A stretch of DNA of 64,000 nucleotides, from the NCBI GenBank assembly GCA_024516035.1, contig CM044963.1, forward strand, positions 26,047,205-26,111,204, given 5' to 3'. The notes below the pieces were generated by a model, which ran no database searches, was not told where the DNA came from, and was given only the letters and a program-made list of their open reading frames with translations. The translations under genes and the position numbers were made by a program. Source of the DNA: Bactericera cockerelli. Its lineage: Eukaryota; Arthropoda; Insecta; Hemiptera; Triozidae. Shown here one piece after another: positions 52,775-62,762 of the stretch (position 1 is its first letter; the number at the start of each line of letters is the position of its first letter).

Positions 52775-53490
52775 CATATTTTGGACACAACACTTCCTCG
52801 TGATTGGTTCACATTGTATGCACGTGGCAATATTTTGAGATTTTGAACTAAATCACTTGTATCTCTAAAACAGCTGAACCGATTTTCTTCAAAACAGCTG
52901 AACCGATTTTTTTCTACATCCTAGAACTACAAAATGTTCTGAATCGGGAAGTCGACCTTATTTTTTGTCCAAAAATTTAAATTTTCTTAAATATCAGAGA
53001 AAAATCATATTACATAATTAAAAATGCAATATGTTAAATACGTATACGGATATATACATGCAAAATTTCATCCAAATCGGGTGTGCCGTTCACGAGACAT
53101 AAGCGTATTAGTAAAAAGTTAGCTCTATCACCAAGAACCAATTGTGCGAAGTTAATGAATTTAAAATGGGACTATATCTACAAAATGTCTTTAAAATTTA
53201 GTCGAAATCCGTTCAGTAGTGTCTAAGATTTGCGCGTTACAAGAAATGTACTAAACAGACCAACAGACAAACCGACACATAACCAAAGTTACTCAGGAGG
53301 TTATGAAACGTACAGAAATATGAAAAAATTGGAATATTTTACATATGAAATATGACGTATGAAAAAAAATTCAGAAATATGAAATATGAAAAAATTGGAA
53401 TCTGAGCAAAAAACACTTTCTTTTTTATTCTTTCTTTTTACAAAAACGAACACAATACCTCCGATTTCTAATGTTAGAAATTTATCGGAA
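52775..53490. mobile_element. second copy of the hairpin-ended repeat
   Basis: Homologous to 1661-2404 without the CAGA expansion. It has a duplicated agctgaaccgatttt (52872 and 52902) and ends in the same ccgatttctaatgttagaaa hairpin. Confidence 0.75.
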
Positions 53491-53919
53491 GTAAAATATT
53501 AATCCAATTACAAAACCGCCGAATGATGAATCACTTCTAATCAATTGGCTTTCCGGACAAATCGATTATTTTTAATCTCTGGATTATTTATTGATTCCTG
53601 TCTGTTAACTGGTTTTCATAGGCAGATTGGAAACTGGTTCTTTAATTCCGATGAATTATTGGACATGTTCTTCCTCTAGAACTGATATTTCTACAAGTTT
53701 TTGTTGTTGATGCTGATGGATCTTTAGTTTCTAAGCCATGTTTCTCGTTTGCTTTTGGGTCCTAATGCCACTTTCATTCAACCACTATGGTTATATCACT
53801 ACAGGCTCATTCATTCTATTTTTAATTTGAAAAAAATCTCATTATTATTATTATTTTAACTTGATTTCTTGGGCAATACGAAGATCGAATTATAAAATTG
53901 GATGATAAAGTTTTTTATT
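53491..53919. other. no element recognised
   Basis: AT-rich; a short ATT run near 53845. Confidence 0.5.
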
Positions 53920-54235
53920 TAAGATGAGTGTTTCACAGCCTTTTTTATTTCGTAGCCATGAAAAGGGAGCTACGCTTGTGGTCTGTGTTGTAGTTTGCCC
54001 ATCCCATAGTATGCCCATCCCGTCCATCAGAGGGAGGCCCCTCTGATGGACGAGAAGTGACACAATAATTCCCATTTAGGTGCTGGGTGAACACGAGGGC
54101 ACCGGAAGGTATCCCTTACAAACAATTGTAACCAAATTAAGAATACAAATTTTTGTCGGCAAAAGGATCGATCCTTGTGCCATGACCTTCCGCATGACAA
54201 GCGAGTGGTTAACCACTGAGCTAATCGCGCGCTCA
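53920..54235 (-). mobile_element. SINE family C, full length, reverse
   Basis: gagtgtttcacagccttttt, a local duplication of gcccatccc(gt/at), taggtgctgggtgaacacga, gatcgatccttgtgccatga, ggttaaccactgagctaatc. Confidence 0.9.
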
Positions 54236-54295
54236 TTGGTTTGTTCTGCCCACATCAATATAATAATAATAATAATAAAACCCGATTATAATAAT

Positions 54296-54520
54296 ATTCG
54301 GGGTTAAGTGGCAGAGAATGCCTAAGGTATTAACTTCGCACCGGATTACGAAACAATTGTAATTAAAAATTAATCTTTTTGTACTTTATTTCTTTTTGTA
54401 TTTCTTTATTTCTTTTTGTACATACTTCTAAGTTTTTTTTAAAATTTATTGTTTTTTTTTTTGTTGTTGATGATTGTTTTGTCAAAAAAAGTTTAAATAT
54501 AAATAAAAATAAATAAATAA
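54296..54520 (+). mobile_element. LINE 3' tails
   Basis: ttcggggttaagtggcagag is the plus-strand form of the tail seen in the G copies. Then gtacatacttctaagttttt matches 1557-1660, ending in an A-rich tract. Confidence 0.65.
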
Positions 54521-55792
54521 ATAGATAAAAATAAAATAGGTTTACAACACATATGGTTGAAACTCTCGACTTGAGGGATGGTCTGGCTAACCAGTGATAT
54601 ACTGCAGAATGTAGTCAGCCCTAAAAAATGAATAGTTCAACGTTCTGATATTTTGTTTCATTCTTTTTTTGTCGATTTCACATCAGTCTGAGAAATGGAA
54701 ATATTGTTATATTCCCAAACATAAGAGTCTAAAGAAAACAGCCTAGCAAAAACGTAAGTGCTAGCGCAGTAACTCAAGTTACGTACAATAAAAATTAATC
54801 CCACCTCAATTAACATAACTGGATGACATGACAAGGTCTCATGGTACATTGGTACAATAGCCTAGCATCTCACTGCCATGTTAGTAACATTGGGTAATTC
54901 ATTTCAGTAGGTGGCCGACTTTGATCTAAATTACAAACTAATCCATGAAATGCAATCCAATTTTCAATGCAACGAATGCTTTAAAATAATAAATTAATAA
55001 AAAAAGTTGCAAAAGTTCATATTAATATTAGTACCTATGTACCAAAAAAAAAAATACTTCCGATGTTTAATATTAGAAATTTCTCGGGAGAATGCATTAT
55101 TTTCAATTTAATTTTAAGAAGCTTATTTTTTTATTTTTTATTAGCATTTATTATAAAAAAAAATAAACACTAACTTTCGATTTATGGTATTAGAAATTTT
55201 TAGAAAGTAAAATAAATAAATAAACAAAGAAGAGAATAATACTAATGTCCTCACTAAAAGGCGAGGTTGTTGTTGACCGCAAAAATCTTTTCCAATACCG
55301 GGGCCCTACTTCTTTTTAATTTAATTTTTTTTATATAAATAAAATTTGTTTTATTTTTCATATTTTTTTTTTTTTTTTTTTTTTTTACAGAGGACCCATC
55401 CTAAGGCATTTTTAGAATAGAATAGAATGATATTTTTATTGCTAATTTTAAATACATTACAGTACATTTGAACAACCTATCACTTAAATCTAACATGACA
55501 AAAAGAAAAAAAAAAGAGATTTGGCTTCTAAGATTTGTGGCCCAACTCAGATTATTATGTGGAATCACTTTTTTGACTAATAGCTTGACTGATGATATGC
55601 ACGAGCAGGAGATGGATCACAGTATTGTTCAACAGGGTCTCTACTAGGACATTGTTCGTATTGTTTCCGAGGGGACCTACTTTCCCCTGTGTCTAGTGGG
55701 GTCCCGCGGTTCTCTATTTCTATAGGGAGATTCTACGAGGCGTAATTAATTACCCAGGGTCTCAGATGTTGGGCCGAAAATTTCTCCCGTGG
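54521..55792. other. no element recognised
   Basis: AT-rich. Contains a T run at about 55357-55386, two degenerate acttccgat...tagaaattt hairpins (55058, 55175) related to the end of 1661-2404, and a short agaat run near 55418. Confidence 0.5.
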
Positions 55793-55946
55793 TACAGTGT
55801 GTGTCGCAAGTTATGAAGCGGATGATAGACATTTCACTAGCGAGCGGTTGTAATACAGTGTGTATCGCAAGTTATGAAGCTGATGATAGACATTTCACTA
55901 GCGAGCGGTTGTAGTACAGTGTGTATCGCAAGTTATGAAATCGATG
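55793..55946. repeat. ~60-bp tandem repeat, about 2.5 units
   Basis: tacagtgtgtatcgcaagtt, atgaagctgatgatagacat, ttcactagcgagcggttgta repeated head to tail. Confidence 0.92.
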
Positions 55947-56052
55947 ATATCTATATACAGGGTGTTCAGATAGTCCAGCAACAGATTAAATTTTTTGTGG
56001 TTCAGGATGTATTATTATGTTAACAAGCTTTATTAGAAGGACACAGTATACA

Positions 56053-56245
56053 AGGGTTGGGTGGAAGAGATTGCCAAAGGCAATAACCCCGCCTTTAGTT
56101 AGGACAGTATATTATGTATATTATATATTATTTATTTATTTTTTCTATTTTTACTTCTTTTATATTGATTTTTAATTTGTAATTATCTGTGTTGTATATA
56201 ATAATTATATGTCCAATTAATATAGTGTAAATAAATAAAATAAAT
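56053..56245 (+). mobile_element. LINE 3' end, GGGTTGGGTGGAAGAG family
   Basis: acaagggttgggtggaagag to an aaataaataaaataaat tail. Confidence 0.75.
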
Positions 56246-56269
56246 ATGCAATATTTACAAAATAAAATA

Positions 56270-56370
56270 GTTTGAAAATAAATAATAAAGAAGAAAATAA
56301 TATTATAGCACTAATTTCCTAGCTAAAGTGCGGGTTATTGCTTGCGGCAGTCTCTTTCACCCAACCCTTT
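56270..56370 (-). mobile_element. LINE 3' end, GGGTTGGGTGGAAGAG family, reversed
   Basis: Ends gtctctttcacccaaccctt. It forms a loose inverted pair with 56053-56245. Confidence 0.65.
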
Positions 56371-56512
56371 ACACAGTTGTACTTTAACACGTTGAACACT
56401 TTGAAACCCACCGTTGACCGAAAGGGGACATAATTAAAAATCCCAATTTTGTCCCATTGTACCTGGGAAAAACTAGTAAAAAGCCTCGGTAGTTAACGTG
56501 GTTAAAAAAGAT

Positions 56513-56592
56513 TGTCCATCCCGTAGTATGTCTCATCTTCTCATCTCTAATAGGCGAGAAGTGACGCAATTTATGTACTTTGTCAGTCCATA
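56513..56592 (-). mobile_element. SINE family C fragment
   Basis: gcccatcccgtagtatgtct? is split here by a few bases: tccatcccgtagtatgtctc, ctaataggcgagaagtgacg. Confidence 0.6.
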
Positions 56593-57069
56593 CCAGCTCC
56601 TCAATTTTCATTTCATTTCTATTCCATCTCGCGAAGAAAAAGAAAACCTGGAATTTTTGTTTGATAGAAAACCGTAAGGTCTAACCTTGTTTTCTATTGT
56701 CAAATGTTAGCATAGAAATATTGTAAATTTTTGCTTGCATGCCAAGGTGTGTGGTATTTTTTTTACATTTTTTCCGATCTATTATTCAGGGAGTGGTATT
56801 ATTAGTGATTTGCGAGTTCTGACACAGAGTCTTCATACACAATCGAACCGGAATATAAGAGAACTGGATATAAGAGAAACCTCGATATAACAGAATAATT
56901 TCCAGGTCCAATTTGCCTCTTTATATGAGAAACCTGATGGATAAAAAAAAAAAAAAAAAATGTTTCTTTGTATTATTTTATCACAATTTTAGTGTGTAGC
57001 GCAGTGTCATAGGACTTTTCCGTAATATGTATTTTGCACCGCCCGGTCTTAGTAATAATAACTAATAAC
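56593..57069. other. no element recognised
   Basis: Includes an A run at about 56943-56960. Confidence 0.4.
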
Positions 57070-57265
57070 ACTCTATAGTTGAGGGTAACCCCAGGCGAGG
57101 TTAATGCTCAAAGCAGTTTCTACCACCTAACCCTCAGAATCTTATTATTGTGTGGTCACAAACTCGATTTAATGAGGGAAAATTCTGCACTGGGTGGGAT
57201 TCGAATCAACGGATCCTTACGCTACCTGGATTACCAGACTAGCGCGTTAACCTCCATCACACTTC
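57070..57265 (-). mobile_element. SINE family D, reverse
   Basis: gttgagggtaaccccaggcg, ttctaccacctaaccctcag, tgggattcgaatcaacggat, ctggattaccagactagcgc. Confidence 0.87.
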
Positions 57266-57397
57266 GGTTGCAGTATTTAATCCTGTATCTTATTATTGCA
57301 GTAAGTTTCGCCACTGGTCGCTGCTCACGTTAAAGCAGATACTCATTTACTTCCGAATATTGTAATATTAGAAATCGAAAGTATTGTGCTTTTCCTC

Positions 57398-57606
57398 ACG
57401 AGGTGTGAGGGACCCCGGACATCCAAGAGCAATCCTAGGGTTGGGTGGAAGAGATATTCTATTGTATTTTAATTTATAATTATTTGTATTGTATATAATA
57501 TGTCCTAATAATAAAGTGTAAATAAATAAATCCTGCCCTGCTGGGGATCGAACCCAGGTCAACGTGTGTAAGAGCCCAGTGCGCTGACCCAGTGGCCACG
57601 GTGACT
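57398..57606 (-). mobile_element. SINE family E, interrupted by a LINE tail
   Basis: cctcacgaggtgtgagggac is followed by ccaagagcaatcctag. Then 57434-57532 is a GGGTTGGGTGGAAGAG-family LINE tail bounded by an aatcct repeat, and the head resumes cctgccctgctggggatcga to ccacggtgactac. Confidence 0.82.
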
Positions 57607-57719
57607 ACTGAGAAACCTGGATATAAGGGAAAAAATCGGGTTCCTAAAGTTCTCTTATATCCAGATTCGACAGCACTCGCACATAAGCCTCAGGTTATGT
57701 ACTCTTGAACACTGAGCCG

Positions 57720-57905
57720 ACCCCGTGGCTCAGTGGTTAAGAGCATTGGTTGCTGACCCGGAGGTTGCGGGTTCGAAATCCGGCCGTAGCGGAAAATTCT
57801 AACCGAGTTTTTCCTTTTCCGGAATGGCATGGATGTAAACGTAAAGTGCCCCTGAAGTAATGCGAAAGCGGTTCCGGGGCACAACTACTTTAAAAAAGAA
57901 AAGAA
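57720..57905 (+). mobile_element. tRNA-derived SINE, family H, full length
   Basis: Head gaccccgtggctcagtggtt, cggaggttgcgggttcgaaa with tRNA-like A and B boxes, body gagtttttccttttccggaa, tail taatgcgaaagcggttccgg and an A/G-rich end. The 43-bp insert at 11907 is the tail of this family. Confidence 0.88.
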
Positions 57906-58397
57906 AAGAAAAAAAGGTTTTGTACTTATGTTACCTAAATACTATAATCACCTATGTTAAGTACGTATAGGCAGATGTTATCTATAGCATAGCTATTGTA
58001 GATTTAGTCCCAATACCTTATCTAGCATCTGCCAGAGTTCAATGACCGATATTACGTCATACAGACGTCAAACCAATGACAAAGAAGGTGTTGTTATGAC
58101 AGTAGCTGGGATTACCTTATTCTTGACTCTTGAGAGATTCTAAGAGAAACTGATTCCATGTTGTTTGATTTCTAAGTTTTATGATTTCACTAGAGGCAGG
58201 CGTTTCCGCTCGATGTTCGGGTGACTTCGTTGAGGCATGGCCTCGTTTGCCATCAAACCTTTAAATTTTATTAATTCCGAGAAATCAGAAGTATTATGTT
58301 CATTTTTGTGAAAATGATAATATTTTTTTGCTCCGATTTCAATTTTTTTATGTTTCTGAACGTTTCATATAACCTCCTTTTTTAAGTCATATCACAA
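57906..58397. other. no element recognised
   Basis: Mixed sequence without coding signal. At 58270-58380 it resembles the end of the 1661-2404 repeat in reverse (ttccgagaaatcagaagtat, gctccgatttcaattt). Confidence 0.45.
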
Positions 58398-58562
58398 TTA
58401 TCACGACAGGGGTGTTACCCTCCATTCGCAGGAAACTCAACAACCTGCTACCCACATTAACCTCACCCAGTCTGGGTTTGGCCGGAATGTCAGTATCACG
58501 AAGTATTCACATCGCTGGACGTTGCTTAACTTCGGTGATCCTACTTGAACCGGTGCATATTT
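58398..58562 (-). mobile_element. 5S-rRNA-derived SINE, reverse
   Basis: gtgttaccctccattcgcag, cacccagtctgggtttggcc, tgtcagtatcacgaagtatt, ttgcttaacttcggtgatcc, ending at gaaccggtgcat. The first bases of the head are missing. Confidence 0.87.
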
Positions 58563-58794
58563 GGTTTTTTACTCGTCTAATAACTTTTTCATCTTCATGG
58601 GAACTTCAGTATCAGTATAAAAAGAAAAGTGAGAAGTTGTACTAAATGTACATGAATATCAGAACAATACCTGGACAGCTGTTTCGAGCTTATTTGCTTC
58701 ATCACCAGGTAATAGTTCTGAAGTCCCATGCCATCAACTAACCTCTCTATTTTAATCAGTATAAAAAGAAAGTTAATAATAGTAACACTGTTTA

Positions 58795-59012
58795 GTGTAG
58801 GGTAACCACCAGGCGAGGTTAATGCTGAAAGCATTTTCGACCACCTAACCCTCAGAGTCTTATTACTCTGAGGGTTAGAGTCTTATTATTATGTGGTCAT
58901 AAACTCAAATTAATGAGGGAAAATTCATGCACTGGGTGGGATTCGAACCAACGGATCCATACACTACCTGCGGATTACCAGACTAGCGCGTTAACCACTT
59001 GACTATCAATGC
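58795..59012 (-). mobile_element. SINE family D, reverse, with a short internal repeat
   Basis: taaccaccaggcgaggttaa, ccacctaaccctcagagtct; the piece ctgagggttagagtctta folds back on it; then tgggattcgaaccaacggat. Confidence 0.87.
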
Positions 59013-59242
59013 ACGGTTTCATCGTCGTGCGTGAGGTCCATTGTTAGTATTTCTATCGTATACACTCGTGGTAGGTTGTATAGTAGATGTAACATCTGTA
59101 ATGGACTTCGAACCTCTTTTGTCTGAAGCTTAAGTAAAACAAAAGATCCCAAATGAGATCTGTAGAAGTGAATAATGAATGCATAACAAATTTTTAACCG
59201 TCTTGAGAAGACAGTCTCTTAAGATCTCTTTCTCGGCCTATC

Positions 59243-60090
59243 TACAGGATGTTGCAGAAGAAAGTGCAAAATTTCAAAATTGTTTTGGACCCTAAAAAAG
59301 TATTTATTTGCGAATGACTGATTTTTTAGTAAATATGCCAGAAAAAGCCACTTCCGCCAAAAAAAATTCCCCAAATACCTTAAAAAACATTTTAAAGTTT
59401 TAGAATCGTAAAAGAAATACGTATTCGTGAAATAATATTTACCGAGAGTTGAATTTTTCAGAGTTTCAAATATTTTATTATTCTGAAAATCAAGAAGATA
59501 ATAACATTTAAAAGTTAAACAATGGCTGAAACTTTGGATTTTAGTTTTGGGGACACTAAAACATGTTTTGGCACTAAAAACTGACTCAATTTTTTTGGGA
59601 TCATTCCATTTCTTTCCTTCTGTCTGTACCGTCTGTCCCGGTAGCTCAGTGGTAAAGGCGGCACTCTGCGAATCCAGAGATTCCAGAGGTCGCGGGTTCG
59701 AAACCCAGCCGGGACATGACAAGTTATCATCCCATTTGGGATTTTTACCACATAATAATGCGTCTTGGGCTTACCGCTGGAATAATGGGGCTTAATAGTC
59801 CTAATCGGGAAGTATAAATAAGGCGATATTATTAGTATTATTCTTTCTATAGGATAAGGAAAGTCAAATGTATAGTTATTTAAAATTGTAATCTTCTCCA
59901 TCATTTACATGCTTCATTTATGTAAATTGTATCATACTGCTCTTTTATATTACTGTCAGTTTTTTCATGTAAAGTTACTTTTATATTATGTACATGTTTG
60001 TTTGTTTTATAATATGTGTAAATACAATTGCGACTTTTGGTTGCGAAAGTCATTCATTAAAGTCCTGCATCTGGTAGTGAAACATCCTGT
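59243..60090. mobile_element. possible foldback-family element with tacaggatgtt ends
   Basis: ctacaggatgttgcagaaga on the left and gtgaaacatcctgtatgtac on the right are loosely inverted. They resemble the tacagggtg ends elsewhere. Contains SINE P at 59635-59835. Confidence 0.35.
59635..59835 (+). mobile_element. SINE family P
   Basis: tcccggtagctcagtggtaa, a duplicated attccagag in the anticodon region, ggttcgaaacccagccggga, gggaagtataaataaggcga. Confidence 0.9.
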
Positions 60091-60302
60091 ATGTACACAT
60101 AAATGGATTATGTCGGCTGTCCTCTCCGAAAAGAATAGCCACCTAAATAGTGATCTAAAAACAAGGAGGCCCATTAGCCACTGATGTCGGGTCGAGAGGA
60201 CTGAGTGCCCGAAATGTTTGGTACATGGTGGCCAGATGGTGACCGCAGGGCCGTTAATATGGAGACCAATAGAGGTACAAGGCGAACCGGACAGCATTAT
60301 AG

Positions 60303-60345
60303 AATAAAATAGAATAGAATAGAATAGAATAGAATAGAATAGACC
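60303..60345. repeat. (AGAAT)n microsatellite
   Basis: About eight pentamers, atagaatagaatagaatag. Confidence 0.95.
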
Positions 60346-60453
60346 TGTGTTTGTACTTGCCGAGGTAAGACTGAAAATTCCCTTTAGTCCAGCAGTCAAA
60401 CAGGTCTTATATATTTTATAGGATAAATTATATTATAATACATGGTTTGCTTG

Positions 60454-60801
60454 TTTTTTTTTTTTTTTTAGAGTTTAACGTCGTTTTTCAACTGCATGGT
60501 CATACACGACGGGGGTTTACGCTCCATTCGCAGGAAACTTACAAACCTGCTATCAGTGCTACCCACATTGACCTCACCCAGTCTGGGTTGGGCCGGAATG
60601 CCAGCATCACGAAGTCTTCACCTCGCTGGACGTTGCTTAACTTCGGTGATCCTCCGAGAACCGGTGCATTTAATGCGCTATCGACGCTGGCTGCATTATT
60701 GCCAGCATCACGAAGTCTTCACCTCGCTGGACGTTGCTTAAGTTCAGTGATCCTCCGAGAACCGGTGCATTCAACACAGCATCAACGCTGGCTGCATTAT
60801 T
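60454..60801 (-). mobile_element. 5S-rRNA-derived SINE with two tandem 5S heads
   Basis: T run at 60454-60469, body agtttaacgtcgtttttcaa to gtctgggttgggccgga, then the head 60600-60700 and again 60701-60801. Each head unit is 101 bp and runs gccagcatcacgaagtcttc to gacgctggct or caacgctggct plus gcattatt. The two heads differ at several sites. Confidence 0.93.
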
Positions 60802-60827
60802 ATAGTAATAATAATTATACACTCTTT

Positions 60828-61096
60828 TTTTTTTTTTTTTTTTTCAAGTGGGGTTTAACGTCGCTTTCAACTGCCATGGTCATATCACGACGGGGGTTTT
60901 ACCCTCCATTCGCAGGAAACTCACAAACCTGCTACTCACATTGACCTCACCCAGCCTGAGTGGGGCCGGGAAAAAGCCAGCGTCACGAGAATTAGAATTT
61001 GAATGGTCACCCATCCAAGTCTTAACCTCGCTGGATGTCGCTTAACTTCGGTGTTCTGAAGGGAACCGGTGTATTCAACATGCCATCGACGCTGGC
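60828..61096 (-). mobile_element. 5S-rRNA-derived SINE, full length, with target duplication
   Basis: Poly(T), gtggggtttaacgtcgcttt, ccatggtcatatcacgacgg, body, agccagcgtcacgagaatta, tggtcacccatccaagtctt, to gccatcgacgctggc. It is flanked by tatacactcttt at 60816-60827 and 61097-61108. The antisense open frames here are SINE translation. Confidence 0.96.
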
Positions 61097-61108
61097 TATA
61101 CACTCTTT

Positions 61109-61624
61109 AGTGGAAGATAACCAACAGGAGAGGTCACAATAGATCTCTGTGGTCGGTGTGATAATTGGTGCTTCTCTTCTGGAACTCCAACCAGTCAAAC
61201 ATCTTCTTCTTCTTCCTAGCCTTTTCCTAATTAAATAATTTTAATTTTTTACCTAAACCACTTTTCTATATTTACCTAATACCAAATACATTTCATCATT
61301 AGACACAGCAACAAAAAACTTCAATAAGATCTACAATAAATTAGACATAGACATAACCATGAACCTGACACAAGTAAATAAAATACTTAGAATTAATAAT
61401 TATTTATCCCTTGCTTTACTTTCAATATTCTATTATTTCTATTGCATCTTCTATGTTATGTTTATCCTGTATTATGTTTTAACTATCAATGTCAAACCTA
61501 TGTAAACTATCTCAATTGTGGGATTTTAAATAAATAAATAGGGGCGGCTTTTCTTGTCAGTCTCTTCCAGTCGGTCCTATCATGCACCTCATTTCCTGAT
61601 AAATTACAACCAGTCTATAATTTA
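61109..61624. other. no element recognised; possible LINE tail
   Basis: The stretch from about 61260 to 61540 ends attgtgggattttaaataaa, which looks like a LINE 3' end, but no second copy is in the window. Confidence 0.4.
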
Positions 61625-61760
61625 TGTAATAAAAACCACCAGGCGAGGTTATTGCTCAAAGCATTTTCTACCACCTAATCTTTAGAGTCATATTATTATG
61701 TGGTCAGAAACTCAAATGAACGAGGAAAAAATCCATGCATTGGTTGAGATTCGCATGTGT
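61625..61760 (-). mobile_element. SINE family D, reverse, truncated
   Basis: aaaaccaccaggcgaggtta, ttctaccacctaatctttag, ttattatgtggtcagaaact; decays in the head. Confidence 0.75.
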
Positions 61761-62454
61761 GAAGCAGTGAAGCTATATCATATAAACATACCTACTATTA
61801 TGAGAGACAATAAAAAAAAATGCATTACTTGATGCTCTTAAACGGTTCTGATATTTTATGTTCTATTGCCATCAGATCCTGGATCATAGAGGTTAATGAA
61901 ACCCGATACATTCAATAGAGAGGATTGATTCATAGGACTAGAATTTTAATGGATATTGACAGAGTGATCCTACTTGGGTCAGTTGGAACATTTTTTTTTT
62001 TTTTTTCATTTCAAACAAACAAAATGTGCATTTCTAAACTCTCGTTAAGTGGCATGAGTTCATCAGATTAGGCAGTTCGGCACTATCTCAATATCTGCCT
62101 AAATTCTGCCAAATCTTTCTCACATTACAGGAAAATCGAAGAATATACTTTACGGACATGCCTATACCAAAAAACGACAAGAAAACCAGAAATTTCCGTG
62201 AAAACAACGATGATAATATGATGACAATAACCTGGTCCAAAGATGGCTAAATCAACAACCAGCGTTTTTTTTTTACAGATTAGACTGTCAAGTGTTTACG
62301 TTGGGACCAAGGTTACTTCCTCATGGTTATCGCACTGGCTCAGCTCATAGGGGGTCCGGGTTCAAACACCGCGAGTCCAAACAGAATTCACAGATTGCAT
62401 TGAGTGCCACATTTACTAATGCCAACATTTACTGTTTTCTTTTTAAATATTTAA
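61761..62454. other. no element recognised
   Basis: AT-rich; T run near 61990. At 62320-62400 a tRNA-like piece (ggttcaaacaccgcgag) may be another decayed SINE. Confidence 0.4.
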
Positions 62455-62575
62455 TTTCAATTTATTCTTTATTGACGGGTCAAGCCCAATGTACATTGAT
62501 TACATAGAACAATATAAAATGAATACAAATAATAAAACACAATAAGAAAATTTAAGAAGACAAGTAAAATATCAC
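62455..62575 (-). mobile_element. LINE 3' tail, gggcttgaccc type, reversed
   Basis: ttattgacgggtcaagccca matches, in reverse, the end of 44662-44927. Confidence 0.6.
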
Positions 62576-62589
62576 AATATTAAAGTTAT

Positions 62590-62762
62590 CATATTTGTAT
62601 TAATATTGTTATCACAATATTGAAGTTATCATATTTGTGTGAATCAATTTCGTAATATCATAACTACTCAAACTCGCTTTACTAAATATACGCTGAAACC
62701 CGGACTTGAACCACCGACCTCCAGGTTACAAGTCCGCGCCACGTTATCGATGAAGCTATTTT
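62590..62762 (-). mobile_element. SINE family F, reverse
   Basis: aagttatcatatttgtgtga, cggacttgaaccaccgacct, acaagtccgcgccacgttat. A short piece of its own 3' end is repeated just before it (62583-62612). Confidence 0.85.
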
